From Streptomyces parvus (GTDB lineage: Bacteria; Actinomycetota; Actinomycetes; Streptomycetales; Streptomycetaceae): a stretch of DNA of 64,000 nucleotides. Below the pieces are notes generated by a model, which was not told the DNA's origin, searched no databases, and saw nothing but the letters and a program-made list of their open reading frames with translations. Both the position numbers and the translations under genes were made by a program. The stretch covers positions 3,534,001 through 3,598,000 of the forward strand of contig NZ_CP135079.1 of the NCBI RefSeq assembly GCF_032121415.1. The letters run 5' to 3'. This document shows, piece by piece, positions 1-8,127 of this stretch. Within the stretch, counting starts at the first letter, position 1. The number at the start of each line of letters is the position of its first letter.

Positions 1-644
1 ACCGACAACCGTCCGCCCTGTTCGGCCAGCAGCGAGGAGATGACCTCCGGGGTGGCGTCGTCGGCCAGCAGCCGGGGCTTGTTGGGCACGGTGACGGCCT
101 CGGCGGCTTGTCCGAGGCTGATGGCTTCGGCCATGAGCTGATCGCGCTTGTCGGCGTCCGCGCGGGCTGCCTTAGTGGCTGCGTTGTCCGCGACTTCCTT
201 GGCGAGCCTCGCGGTCAGTTCGGCCTCGATGATGGCCCCGGCCGCCTTGGTGGCCATCAGCTTCTCGCACGTGTAGAGCGGGTCCGTCATCAGCCCGAAC
301 ACGGCGCTCTTGCGGCTGCCCGGGGGCAGAGCCATGACGACGAAGAGGTTCGTGGGCTCCCGCCACCGGCCCCGGACATGGACGGTGGCGCGGCCTCCGG
401 CAGCGGTCGCCAGGACCGCGAGCGCGAGCGACCCCGCAGCATCCACCGCCGTTTGCGTCTCCTCCGCGACCCCACGCACGAAGTCACCGAGCCAGGGAGG
501 GAAGACCTCCGTGGGAAACGCCGGCAGTTCGCGGCGGGCGGTCAGCGGGATCGGGTCGTCCCACGCGGACACGGCTTCCTGCTGTGCGTCCAGAGCGGCG
601 AACCCGGGCCACAGGTCCGCACTGTCCACAGGCTGTGCGCTCAT
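1..644 (-). CDS. DUF3987 domain protein, C-terminus cut by window edge
   Basis: This reading frame starts with ATG at 644, overlaps the stop of the primase/polymerase gene by 4 bases (ATGA), and runs off the left edge, so only about 214 residues are visible. The visible part has the DUF3987 signature with a Walker-A-like loop (PPGSRKSAVFG) around residues 107-117 followed by a helical stretch. DUF3987 proteins are P-loop proteins that commonly follow prim-pol genes in Streptomyces integrative elements and are thought to act in element replication, perhaps as a helicase-like partner. The tight overlap supports co-translation with the primase. The family call is solid; the exact biochemical role is inferred. 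Confidence 0.8.
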   Translation of the reverse strand, partial: MSAQPVDSADLWPGFAALDAQQEAVSAWDDPIPLTARRELPAFPTEVFPPWLGDFVRGVAEETQTAVDAAGSLALAVLATAAGGRATVHVRGRWREPTNLFVVMALPPGSRKSAVFGLMTDPLYTCEKLMATKAAGAIIEAELTARLAKEVADNAATKAARADADKRDQLMAEAISLGQAAEAVTVPNKPRLLADDATPEVISSLLAEQGGRLS

Positions 645-1567
645 GCCGCACTCGCCTCCAAAGCGCCGCCACGGACGAGGCCGGAGCGGATCGCGGTGCG
701 GCACTCCGATGCGGACAGGCCGACCGACAGTCCGGCGCTCATCAGCTCACCGGTGACGGTGGCCTCGGTCAGGTCCTCAGTGCGGATCAGGCGGGCCAGG
801 GCGTAGGCGGCGAAGTACACCGACCGATTACGACCGCCCTCACGGGCGGACAGCACCTTTTCCAGCTCCCCGCGCAAGGCGGTGGTGCTGTAGGCGGTGG
901 CGTTGCGCATCCGGGCCGACAGCTCCGACAGGGGCATCGGTGCGGGTGCGGGCCGGGTGGTGAGCAGGTCACCGAGCCACGCAGGGAGGGGGGCGGCAGG
1001 GGCCTCGTGAATGACCTCATAGCCCCCGGTGCCGATCAGGCTTCCGGCGCCGACCACGTACCCGCCCCAGGCTCGGGTGTCGACCTTCCACCCCAGGGTG
1101 CCGCCCGTGCTGCGTAGCGTCTTTCCCTCGGGGGCGGTGAAGTACAGGTGCTGTCCGCCACGGCGGGTGCGCACGGTGTACGTCTCGGTCGGCAGCCGCT
1201 CACCAGCGCGCTCGCACAGGGCGGCGAACACGTCCAGACCATCGGCCATGCCCGCCCACTCTGACGGTGCGGTGTCCTCGGCGTCCTTGGGCAGGTCCAG
1301 GTCCACCACGACGAGACCAGCGGGACCGGTGGCGATCCCCACGTTGTACGGGGCCGACTCCCAGCAGACGCGGATGCTGTCCGCGCTCAGGGTGGCGCGC
1401 TGTTCCGGGGTGCGGTGGCCGTCCGTGCAGCGGCCGGTGCCGGGGCAGGTGCGTTCCGGGTGTCCGGCGGGCCGCTTGTCGCCGGGGCGGATGGGGAAGA
1501 CGGGCCAGCCGCGCTCTGCGGCGGCGAGGGCTGCGGACAGCAGCGGGGCCTTGCGGTCATGCGTCAT
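641..1567 (-). CDS. Bifunctional DNA primase/polymerase (element replication)
   Basis: This 308-residue protein belongs to the archaeo-eukaryotic primase (AEP) 'prim-pol' family. The N-terminal part has the family pattern of an early WPVFPI strand, a conserved Cys pair (CPGTGRC) near residues 41-47, and the catalytic DxD-type motif (VVVDLDLPKD, D89 and D91). The middle has the GGQHLYF and GGYVVGAGS segments typical of these enzymes. I chose the ATG at 1567 because homology starts there; a frame open further upstream has no family features. In Prim-pol-type AICEs this enzyme primes and starts replication of the excised element. It overlaps the following DUF3987 gene by 4 bases. A separate chromosomal paralogue sits at 17,593-18,504. 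Confidence 0.9.
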   Translation of the reverse strand: MTHDRKAPLLSAALAAAERGWPVFPIRPGDKRPAGHPERTCPGTGRCTDGHRTPEQRATLSADSIRVCWESAPYNVGIATGPAGLVVVDLDLPKDAEDTAPSEWAGMADGLDVFAALCERAGERLPTETYTVRTRRGGQHLYFTAPEGKTLRSTGGTLGWKVDTRAWGGYVVGAGSLIGTGGYEVIHEAPAAPLPAWLGDLLTTRPAPAPMPLSELSARMRNATAYSTTALRGELEKVLSAREGGRNRSVYFAAYALARLIRTEDLTEATVTGELMSAGLSVGLSASECRTAIRSGLVRGGALEASAA

Positions 1568-1652
1568 GCTGGAGGTCTCCAGTTCTGTTGAGGGCTGGGA
1601 GACAAGGGCGGCCCCGGATCTTTTGCCGAGAAGGGGGCCGCCCTTGGCGCAG

Positions 1653-2264
1653 CTACTGGTCGTGCTTGAGGTCGACAGCGGGGAGTTTGGGGAGCCCGGC
1701 GCGGTTGATGGCGTGCGGGTTGTAGCCGGGCAGGGTGGCGCGGGTGATGAGTGCGGTGGCGAGCTGCTCGGCGTACGCGGCCCCGGTCCGGGCGGCTTCG
1801 ATCTGCGCTCCGGCGCGCAGGGCTTCGACGCGTTCGACGTGTGCGTGTTCCTCACGCCGCACGGTGGTGTGCCGTTCGTGGGCGGTGCGTTCGCGGCGGT
1901 CGGTGCGCCAGTAGCGGGCGGCGATCCCGTACGCCACGGCGGTGGCCACCGCCCACAGCAGGATCGGCAGCGACCAGCCGTCGGCGTATCCGGAGACCCC
2001 GGCCAGGGCGAGGGCGCCGGAGGTGGCGAACGCGGTCCCGGCGAGGACCCCGTCACCACCTCCGTGCCCGGCCGCGGCGAACGCGCCGGCGGTTGCGGCT
2101 CCGGCCGCGAGGGCGACCATCAACACGGCGTTGCCGGTGGAGTGTTCGGCCCCGTTGGCGTTCCAGATCCGCCCGAGCATCAGCACCGTCGAGGTGCCGA
2201 TGGCCGGGGCCACCTTCGGGGCCGCGAGCGCGGCCCAGTGGCGTTGGACGAGAGGTTCGTTCAT
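1653..2264 (-). CDS. SpdB-like membrane protein (mobile element spread)
   Basis: This 203-residue protein has several hydrophobic, Ala/Gly-rich segments in its first 130 residues (around 30-48, 55-85 and 95-115). A charged helical segment rich in Arg, Glu and His follows (about 120-160), and the C-terminus is soluble. This layout fits the Spd proteins that act in intramycelial spread of Streptomyces conjugative elements. The ATG at 2264 lies 8 bases after the stop of the small membrane protein gene at 2273, so the two are probably translationally coupled. Assignment rests on topology and position in the element, since I see no catalytic motif. Confidence 0.7.
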   Translation of the reverse strand: MNEPLVQRHWAALAAPKVAPAIGTSTVLMLGRIWNANGAEHSTGNAVLMVALAAGAATAGAFAAAGHGGGDGVLAGTAFATSGALALAGVSGYADGWSLPILLWAVATAVAYGIAARYWRTDRRERTAHERHTTVRREEHAHVERVEALRAGAQIEAARTGAAYAEQLATALITRATLPGYNPHAINRAGLPKLPAVDLKHDQ

Positions 2265-2272
2265 CGCATGCC

Positions 2273-2461
2273 TCACAGGTCCGGGATGGAGTTGATGACG
2301 GCGGTGGTGAGTTCGTTGATCGGGGTGGAGGCTCCGGTGGAGGCGAGGAAGAACCCGGACATCACGGCGATGAACGCGGAGCCCGCTCCGAGCGACTTGG
2401 AGCGGAGCAGGAAGAACAGGACGAGTCCGAAGAGCAGGACGAGGGAGACGGTGACAGCCAC
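2273..2461 (-). CDS. Small membrane protein of the spread operon
   Basis: I place the start at a GTG at 2461, preceded by a strong AAAGGAG ribosome site 8 bases upstream, giving 62 residues. A longer ATG start at 2551 lacks such a site. The peptide has a clear hydrophobic helix at residues 3-20 (VTVSLVLLFGLVLFFLL), a short basic link, and a second weaker hydrophobic segment near 27-43. It lies between the CXXC protein gene and the SpdB-like gene. Small two-helix proteins at this position are regular members of AICE spread operons. Its molecular role is unknown. Confidence 0.7.
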   Translation of the reverse strand: MAVTVSLVLLFGLVLFFLLRSKSLGAGSAFIAVMSGFFLASTGASTPINELTTAVINSIPDL

Positions 2462-2614
2462 GGCGGGAACTCCTTTGAGGCTGGTTGGGGGTGATGGGTA
2501 GATTGCGTGGGCCCCGGGTGCTCGCAAGTTCGGGGCCGGAGCGGCGGTCACGCTGGCGAGCGCCTGACATGGTCGGGATCGCCTCAGGGCGGGTGACCGC
2601 CGGTCCCCGGGGCG

Positions 2615-2866
2615 TCAGCGGGTGCCGTCGCGGTGGAGGCGGGCGGCGACGTTGTAGAGGTGGCGGCCGATCCGGATGCGCTTGCCGGTGGCCTTGCAGC
2701 GGCGGCAGTCCTTGCCGCGCTTGGCCCGGCCCTTGCGGTCGGTCTTCATCGCGAAGCCCCAGCCGCGGCACTTGTGGCAGTTCCCGAACGGCGAAGCCGC
2801 ACACAGCGATGCGTAACTGAGAGTGATGAACGTGAGAAGGGTGCTAGCGAGCAGGGCAGGGGTCAT
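2615..2866 (-). CDS. Small CXXC zinc-ribbon-like transfer-associated protein
   Basis: The predicted protein has 83 residues. It has a hydrophobic N-terminal segment (residues 4-25) followed by two CXXC pairs, CHKCRGWGF and CRRCKATGK. The pairs resemble the DnaJ-type CxxCxGxG zinc repeat and are separated by a Lys/Arg-rich stretch. This is the pattern of the 'mobile element transfer' small proteins found beside spd genes in Streptomyces elements. The start at 2866 is supported by a GGGAGG site just upstream. It is the first gene after the CTAG-rich regulatory segment, so it probably opens the spread operon. A metal-binding, membrane-anchored role is likely but unproven. Confidence 0.7.
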   Translation of the reverse strand: MTPALLASTLLTFITLSYASLCAASPFGNCHKCRGWGFAMKTDRKGRAKRGKDCRRCKATGKRIRIGRHLYNVAARLHRDGTR

Positions 2867-2909
2867 CAGGGGCCTCCCAGGCCTGTTTCCGGGGTTCTCG
2901 CAGGTGGGG

Positions 2910-2994
2910 CGCTAGGTACTAGCGTGCTGATCAAACCGCCTATGGGTCGCTAGCGGTGCCGCTAGACCTAGCGGGGGTGGCTGCTAGATCTAGC
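2910..2994. promoter_or_regulatory. Cluster of CTAG-centred palindromes between traB and the spread operon
   Basis: Four palindromes lie within 85 bases: 2910-2924 (CGCTAG-GTA-CTAGCG), 2948-2955 (CGCTAGCG), 2959-2974 (CCGCTAG-AC-CTAGCGG) and 2983-2994 (GCTAGATCTAGC). They contain seven CTAG tetramers, a word normally rare in bacterial DNA. An eighth sits just inside the next gene at 2843-2848. The block lies downstream of the translocase gene and upstream of the spread operon, both leftward. It could be an operator array for an element regulator, or the cis site bound by TraB during transfer. The sequence structure is seen directly; the function is inferred. Confidence 0.6.
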
Positions 2995-3006
2995 GGCGTT
3001 GCGGGG

Positions 3007-5229
3007 TCAGCTCGCGTCCCGCTTTCCGTCACGCTCCGCAATCACGGCGAGGATGCGGGAGCGTTCGATACCGCGCCGGTTCGCGCCCTTCCCGGCCTCG
3101 GTCTTGCCCCACACCTGACCGGTGGGGACGCCGTGCGGCTTGAGCGCGGTGGCGAGCTGCTCCGGCTCCCAGCCCCCGTACACCTCGGGCCGGAGGTCGG
3201 CGAGGCGGGCGACGACGGTCTCGGACCACAGCTTGGGCTCTTCGGCCGGCACGATGGCGAGGATGTCGGCGAGCAGGTCGAACCCGCTCGTCTCCCGGTC
3301 CTCGAAGGACTCGCCTGCGGCGTGGCCGGTGAGGGTTCCGGCGGCTTCGCGCAGGCGGCGGGCCCGCAGCCCGATCACCTCGGCGGTGGGGGCGTCGACG
3401 TAGACGGACGAGACGATCCGCGCGTCGGCACCTTCACCGACGAAGTAGTGGATCCCCTTGTCCTTCCAGCTGAACATCGTGGCCCGGATGCCCCGCTTGT
3501 AGCTGGACGTGCCGAGGACCATGTCGTTCTCCAGCTGGCCCATGACCTTCAGGCACCACCGGGCCGACGCGTTCGCCGAAATGCCGGTGGGCAGGGCCTT
3601 GGCGTCCGGGCGCTGGGTGGCGAGCAGGAGCACGATCCCGGTCGCGGGGCCGCGCTTGACCAGGTCAGTGCAGATCTCTTCGAACTCCCCGCCGTGCTTG
3701 GGGTGCTCGAACCAGACCTGGCACTCATCCACCCCGATCACGATCGGGTGGAGCCCGAGTTCCTTCTTGTTCGCCAGTTCGGAGGTGACCTTGGACTCCG
3801 GGCAGATGTCCCGGGGAAGCGACCGGATCATCTTGGCCCGGCGGCGCAGCTCGGTGCGCAGGGCCCGCAGGTCCTCAAGGGCGTACTCGATGTCCTCGTC
3901 GTCGTCCCCGGCCCGGTGCCGGTGCGAGACTCGCTCGCCGACGGGGTCGAGGTCGCCGGTGCCCTTGAGGTCGTAGGTGTGGACCTCGGCACGCGCGTCC
4001 AGGGCGGCGATGAGCAGGAGCAGACGTAGGAGGAACGTCTTGCCCATGCGGGGGATCGCGCCGATGACCCCGGCGATGTACATGAGGGTGATGTCGACCC
4101 AGCGTCCCCGCTGGTCGGTGCCGAAGGAGACGGGCTTGAACAGGTCGACGGAGCCGCCCTTGATCAGCGGCCATGCGGGCTTGGCGGCGGTCGACATGTC
4201 CTGATCCCCGACCCAGAGCACGAGGCGGCCGGTGTGCTCGTCCGGGACGGCTTCAGGCCAGACGCAGCCGAGCGGGCGGCGCAGGCCGGAGGCGAGCTTG
4301 TCGCGGCGCTCGATCACGTCAGTGACCGTCACGCCGTAGGGGAGGTCGCCCTCGGCACGCCATCCGGGCCCGTCCCGGGTGATCGGGGCGGTGAACGTGA
4401 AACCGTCCCGCCCCTTCCCCTGAGCCTGGCTGATAGCCGAAATGCCGAGCGCACCGAGGGCGCGCAGGACGATGTCTGAGGTGAGCTTGGGCGCCTTCGT
4501 CATCTCGACTGCGCGGGTGACGACCGGGGCGTCGGCCTGCGTGCCGGCCGACCCGAGAGCCATCAACAGTGCTCCGACGGTGAGGAGTTGGAGCCATCCG
4601 GGAGCGAGGACATAGATGGCGAGCGCGGCACTGACCCCGACGAACAGGGCCAGCGTCGCCACGACGGTGCGCAGCCGCACCCGGCCGTCCCGCTGCCGGG
4701 ACAGCTTGAGGTACTCGGCTGCGTCCTCGCGCCGGACGGACGCGAGGCGGACGGGTTCGCCCTCGCGGTCGGCCACCCACCGCATCATCCCGCCCACGAA
4801 CTTCGCTGCACCGGCCGGAGCCTGGAACGTGAGGCGGGCGGCGTAGTACGGGGAGCGCAGGGCGTGGTACCCGGCCAAATGGCCGTAGTGTCCGGCCGCC
4901 CACTTCGCTGCGGTCCGGAACTCCTTGCCCGACCGCAGCCAGGCCGGGACGATCGCCCGCCGCTTCGCCCCCATGAGTCGGCCCATGAAACCGGGGCCGA
5001 CTTCTGTGGGCCCGTCGACCATCACGGGCTCGGTCGGGTCGCCCGACTCGACACCCGACTCGTCGGGCCGGGAGTCGGCCGACCGGTCGGTGCTCGGGTC
5101 GGCCGACTCGGCGCGGGCGGATCGGGCCTTGTCGAGGTCGACCACCGACCCGACCGCGTCGGGTTCGACGGGGGTGTTCATGTCGGCTTCGAGTCGGTTG
5201 AAGAGTTCGCTTTCGTCGTCGTGATTCAC
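3007..5229 (-). CDS. TraB/TraSA-type FtsK-SpoIIIE DNA translocase
   Basis: This 740-residue protein is the septal DNA translocase that moves double-stranded element DNA between mycelial cells. The N-terminal part is acidic with Ser/Asp-rich stretches. Hydrophobic segments follow at about 195-235 (ATLALFVGVSAALAIYVLA and a second helix). The motor domain has a P-loop GAIPRMGKT near residue 395 and a Walker B IVIGVDECQVWF near residue 500. The C-terminus has a winged-helix-like region (about 670-740), which in this family recognises clt repeats. The ATG at 5229 is the only start consistent with the full N-terminal part. An inverted repeat upstream separates it from the next operon. Length and layout match known TraB proteins. 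Confidence 0.92.
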   Translation of the reverse strand: MNHDDESELFNRLEADMNTPVEPDAVGSVVDLDKARSARAESADPSTDRSADSRPDESGVESGDPTEPVMVDGPTEVGPGFMGRLMGAKRRAIVPAWLRSGKEFRTAAKWAAGHYGHLAGYHALRSPYYAARLTFQAPAGAAKFVGGMMRWVADREGEPVRLASVRREDAAEYLKLSRQRDGRVRLRTVVATLALFVGVSAALAIYVLAPGWLQLLTVGALLMALGSAGTQADAPVVTRAVEMTKAPKLTSDIVLRALGALGISAISQAQGKGRDGFTFTAPITRDGPGWRAEGDLPYGVTVTDVIERRDKLASGLRRPLGCVWPEAVPDEHTGRLVLWVGDQDMSTAAKPAWPLIKGGSVDLFKPVSFGTDQRGRWVDITLMYIAGVIGAIPRMGKTFLLRLLLLIAALDARAEVHTYDLKGTGDLDPVGERVSHRHRAGDDDEDIEYALEDLRALRTELRRRAKMIRSLPRDICPESKVTSELANKKELGLHPIVIGVDECQVWFEHPKHGGEFEEICTDLVKRGPATGIVLLLATQRPDAKALPTGISANASARWCLKVMGQLENDMVLGTSSYKRGIRATMFSWKDKGIHYFVGEGADARIVSSVYVDAPTAEVIGLRARRLREAAGTLTGHAAGESFEDRETSGFDLLADILAIVPAEEPKLWSETVVARLADLRPEVYGGWEPEQLATALKPHGVPTGQVWGKTEAGKGANRRGIERSRILAVIAERDGKRDAS

Positions 5230-5331
5230 TGACTGTCCTTCCTGGACAAGGGAGTGGGCACGGGCCCGGCCGACGCTGTGAGAGGTGAGCGGTCGGGCCC
5301 ATGTCGCTGATACTCAGTCCCCGGAGTGGGG

Positions 5332-5358
5332 ACGAGGGGCAGGATTCCTGCCCCTCGT
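5332..5358 (-). terminator. Hairpin between the DUF3307 gene and the translocase gene
   Basis: A 27-base near-perfect inverted repeat (arm ACGAGGGGCAGG, loop of three bases) lies between the end of the gene at 5373 and the start at 5229. Transcription from the upstream leftward operon would form this GC-rich stem just after the DUF3307 stop codon. A factor-independent terminator or mRNA-stabilising hairpin is the simplest reading. Confidence 0.6.
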
Positions 5359-5372
5359 TCAAGGGTTCGATT

Positions 5373-5768
5373 TCAGGCGGCGAGGGCGAACGCGGCGACC
5401 ACGAGCACGAGAACGTGCGCGGTCTGGTCGACATGGGCAGCCCCGCCGTTCTTCGCCCATCCGGCCTGCTTGGCGAAGTTCATCCAGCGGGCGACGGGCC
5501 ACCGCCGGTCGATGAAGGCGTGGGTGGCACCGATCCACAGCAGCACGGCGACGACGACCGGCACGGACAGCACCACGTCGTCGAGGAGCAGGGCCCCCAC
5601 GATCAGGGCGGCGGCGCAGGTGACCACGTGGGTTGCGGCGTGGGTGAGATTTGCGACCCACCCGACCGCGTTGCAGTCGGCCTTGTGGGCGGCCTGGTGG
5701 TCGGTCTGGAACGGGTAGTCGGCCAGCAAGTGACCGAGGAAGAGGAGGACGAACAGTGAGCCGAGCAT
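5373..5768 (-). CDS. DUF3307-like integral membrane protein
   Basis: This protein of about 131 residues has four hydrophobic helices. It has the family signature of an acidic/aromatic HLLADYPFQTD motif early on and an HAFIDRRW motif in the middle, matching DUF3307 membrane proteins. I prefer the ATG at 5768 over one at 5810 because GGAAGGG lies about 9 bases upstream of it and homology begins there. The gene follows the RRQRL-type gene by about 20 bases. DUF3307 proteins often occur on mobile elements and plasmids, and their biochemical function is not established. Confidence 0.7.
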   Translation of the reverse strand: MLGSLFVLLFLGHLLADYPFQTDHQAAHKADCNAVGWVANLTHAATHVVTCAAALIVGALLLDDVVLSVPVVVAVLLWIGATHAFIDRRWPVARWMNFAKQAGWAKNGGAAHVDQTAHVLVLVVAAFALAA

Positions 5769-5787
5769 GGCGATCAACCCTTCCGGG

Positions 5788-6165
5788 TCAGGCAGAGGAG
5801 GAGTAGGCACACCCGGGGCACATGCCGAGCGAGGTCGGGATGCAGTACCCGACGTCCACCCGGCACTCCGGGCACGTGCGGCGCGCGGTCATCGCGGCGG
5901 CGAGCGCGGCCGTGCGACCCGGGGTCATCGGGCGGACGGGCTTGGCGAGGTCCAGGCGATAGAGATAAGCGACCGACACCCCGCCCTTGCGGCGGGAGGC
6001 GCGGCGCATCACCTGTGCAGCAACGGGCTGGCCGCCGGGGCGCAGCCCTCGGGCGCGGAGCTGGCGGCGGGTGGCGTAGCCGTTGGGGGCGTACTTCCAC
6101 GGGAACGTCGGCACCCCGTGCACGGCCCCGGTCGGGTCGTAGCACTTGCCGAATGCCGGGGACAT
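5788..6165 (-). CDS. RRQRL-motif zinc-binding protein
   Basis: The predicted protein has 125 residues. Early on it carries ATRRQLRARGLRPGGQPVA, the arginine-rich RRQxL motif of a small protein family that recurs in Streptomyces integrative elements. At the C-terminus it has a CPEC...C...CPGC arrangement able to bind zinc. The ATG at 6165 overlaps the stop of the upstream diguanylate cyclase gene (TGATG), indicating coupling. A nucleic-acid-binding role is plausible from the basic motif plus zinc knuckle. No enzymatic residues are evident. Confidence 0.75.
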   Translation of the reverse strand: MSPAFGKCYDPTGAVHGVPTFPWKYAPNGYATRRQLRARGLRPGGQPVAAQVMRRASRRKGGVSVAYLYRLDLAKPVRPMTPGRTAALAAAMTARRTCPECRVDVGYCIPTSLGMCPGCAYSSSA

Positions 6166-6809
6166 CAGGCTGCGTCCCCGGGGCCGGCGAGGGCCGTGCC
6201 GCGTCGGCCGGCACGACGACCAGACCATGTGGCCAGGAACCTGCCGAGCCCGGCTCGACGGACCCCGGCCCGTGCCTGCTTCGCTGTGTACATCGCCTCG
6301 TCCGCCCGCCGCAGCAGGCCGGAGAGGTCTTCGCCGGGGTGGTCGACGGCGCGCACCCAACCGAGCGACACCGTGGTGCGCACAGCCAGGTCCATGCCGT
6401 CGGCGGGGCGGGCGAGCACGCCGTGAAGCACGGCGAGGAGGTCCGCGATGGTGCCGTGGGTGTCGATGACGACGGCGGCGAACTCATCGCCACCGAGTCG
6501 TCCGGCGACCCCGTCCCGGCCCACGTAGTGCGCGAGCCGGTCCGCGGTCGCCTTCAACAGGGCATCCCCCGCTGCGTGGCCGTACTGGTCGTTGATCTGC
6601 TTGAAGTGGTCGACGTCCGCGAGGACCACCACCGCGCGCGGGTCCTTCAGCAGGACGTTGGCGCGGCGGGTGAAGCCGTCGCGGGTGCGTAGCCCGGTGA
6701 GCGGGTCACGGCGAGCGCTACTCAGGGAGCGGCGCAGCCACACCGTGTGGACCGACCACCCGGCCGCGAAGGGACCGGCGGTGGCGAGGGCGGTTAAGAG
6801 GGTGCTCAT
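6165..6809 (-). CDS. Membrane-anchored GGDEF diguanylate cyclase
   Basis: This 214-residue protein has one N-terminal hydrophobic segment (residues 5-24) followed by a GGDEF domain. The domain starts at the usual DPLTGL motif and has DVDHFKQIND and an intact RLGGDEF signature at 106-110. It should make cyclic di-GMP from GTP. The RxxD inhibitory site expected five residues before GGDEF is absent, so product inhibition may be weak. Codon 5 is TTA (6797-6795), a rare Streptomyces codon that makes translation depend on the bldA tRNA. The gene overlaps both its neighbours in the element operon. In Streptomyces, c-di-GMP controls development through BldD, so an element-borne cyclase could influence host differentiation. 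Confidence 0.9.
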   Translation of the reverse strand: MSTLLTALATAGPFAAGWSVHTVWLRRSLSSARRDPLTGLRTRDGFTRRANVLLKDPRAVVVLADVDHFKQINDQYGHAAGDALLKATADRLAHYVGRDGVAGRLGGDEFAAVVIDTHGTIADLLAVLHGVLARPADGMDLAVRTTVSLGWVRAVDHPGEDLSGLLRRADEAMYTAKQARAGVRRAGLGRFLATWSGRRAGRRGTALAGPGDAA

Positions 6810-7834
6810 GCCGCCACCGCCCCGGGCTGCTCGTCAGGGGCCACGTCGTGGTCCTGCTCGGTGTCGACGCTGTGCAGGGGCTGAGCGGCGCGCTCTGCCT
6901 TGAGGGTGTCGCGCAAAGTGCGAGCAGTGGCCTGCGAGACGCGCACCGCCGTACGGATGCCGTCAGCGGTCAGCGCCGCGTCCGGCCACGCCGTGGTGAC
7001 CTCCCGCGCCTCGGCAAGAATCTCCTCCGGCGACCGCTTCGGCTGCTTCGCCTTGACCGGACGGCGCGCAGGCCGCTTGGCCTTGGGCTGCGGCTCGGTC
7101 TCCGGGGCACCGGAGGGTTCCGGGTCCGAAACCTTGTCGGGCTCCGGAGCGGGCGGTTCCTGCTCGGCGGCGGGGTTGAGTTCCCCGAGCTTGAGGAGGA
7201 CGCGTTCGCGGCGGGGGGTCTGCGAGCGCCACCGGCGGCCGTGCCGCTCGCGCAGCTCGGCGCGGGCCAGGAGGCGTTCGCGTTCGCGGGTGAGGGCGTC
7301 GGCGTAGGAGGTGACCTCCCACAACGTCATCCGGCGCCACAGGGCGAAGGTGGAGGGGAAGGCGAGCAGCCACCGGGAGGCACGGATCTTGTCCATCCTG
7401 CGGCCGGTCACCGCGCCGATGCGGGAGGCGTAGATGTGCGCGCCGATCTCGGAGAACACCACCCACAGCAGCGGCATCGTCCCGTGCGCCACCTTCGCCC
7501 ACAGCCCGTGCCCGGCCGAGACGTTCAGCCCGCACGTCACCAGCGTCAGGATCCAGGGGACGAAGCGGACCCACGCCAGCGGCATGTCCATGCGGATCAG
7601 GAGCAGGTTGGCCACCGAGAACACCGGGATCGCGACGTCCATCCCGACCGGCACCATCCACGCCTCACTGAACCCCCACCCCGCCGCTGCGTCGGACACG
7701 GCGTCGAAGGAAGAGATCAGCCCGAGCGCACCGACACCGGCCGCGGCGAGCGCACCGAACCCGGCAAGACCCATCTCCGGGCGGGTTAGCGGCGGAACCG
7801 CCGCCCGCGCGGCTTCCTGCGTCGTCGTGGTCAT
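6806..7834 (-). CDS. DUF2637 membrane protein, SpdB2-like
   Basis: The predicted protein has 342 residues. The N-terminal half holds four to five membrane segments with the DUF2637 pattern (SFDAVSDAAAGWGFSEAWMVP followed by a VFSVANLLLIRMDMPLA segment). The C-terminal half is soluble: a charged helix after 165, a Pro/Glu/Lys-rich linker (about 215-265) and a HTH-like end with ADGIRTAVRVSQATARTLRDTL. This architecture is characteristic of the SpdB2-type proteins of AICEs, proposed to work with TraB in spreading DNA along hyphae. It overlaps the downstream cyclase gene and the upstream 98-residue gene by 4 bases each. Confidence 0.82.
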   Translation of the reverse strand: MTTTTQEAARAAVPPLTRPEMGLAGFGALAAAGVGALGLISSFDAVSDAAAGWGFSEAWMVPVGMDVAIPVFSVANLLLIRMDMPLAWVRFVPWILTLVTCGLNVSAGHGLWAKVAHGTMPLLWVVFSEIGAHIYASRIGAVTGRRMDKIRASRWLLAFPSTFALWRRMTLWEVTSYADALTRERERLLARAELRERHGRRWRSQTPRRERVLLKLGELNPAAEQEPPAPEPDKVSDPEPSGAPETEPQPKAKRPARRPVKAKQPKRSPEEILAEAREVTTAWPDAALTADGIRTAVRVSQATARTLRDTLKAERAAQPLHSVDTEQDHDVAPDEQPGAVAA

Positions 7835-8127
7835 GCCGCCACACCGCCCCGGTACGGGCGACGGCCGGCCGGGCGGCGGGCGGGGAGCAGGGTGACGTTG
7901 AACAGCTCCGGGGCGTGGGCCTCGATCGCCTGCGCGGCGACCTGGCTCACGCGGTTGGGGAAGTCGGGGTTGTCGGCGAGGATGTCGCGTGCCGCGTCCT
8001 CGCGGGCCGCGCGCTCCATCTCGCTCTCGCCCTCCACGCCCAGCCAGAGGTCCAGCGGGGTACCGAGGGCCAGCTCGATGAACTCGGTGGTGCTGGCCGC
8101 GATGCGACCGGCCACAATGCTCTTCAT
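7831..8127 (-). CDS. Hypothetical protein, first gene of the element operon
   Basis: The ATG at 8127 is preceded by AGGAG at good spacing. A longer open frame exists but has no ribosome site. The 98-residue product is largely helical and acidic in the first 75 residues, with no membrane segment, Cys pair or catalytic motif. It ends in a basic Arg/Pro-rich tail. It overlaps the DUF2637 gene by 4 bases and probably leads the leftward operon. I do not recognise a family beyond general occurrence at this place in AICEs. Confidence 0.65.
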   Translation of the reverse strand: MKSIVAGRIAASTTEFIELALGTPLDLWLGVEGESEMERAAREDAARDILADNPDFPNRVSQVAAQAIEAHAPELFNVTLLPARRPAGRRPYRGGVAA

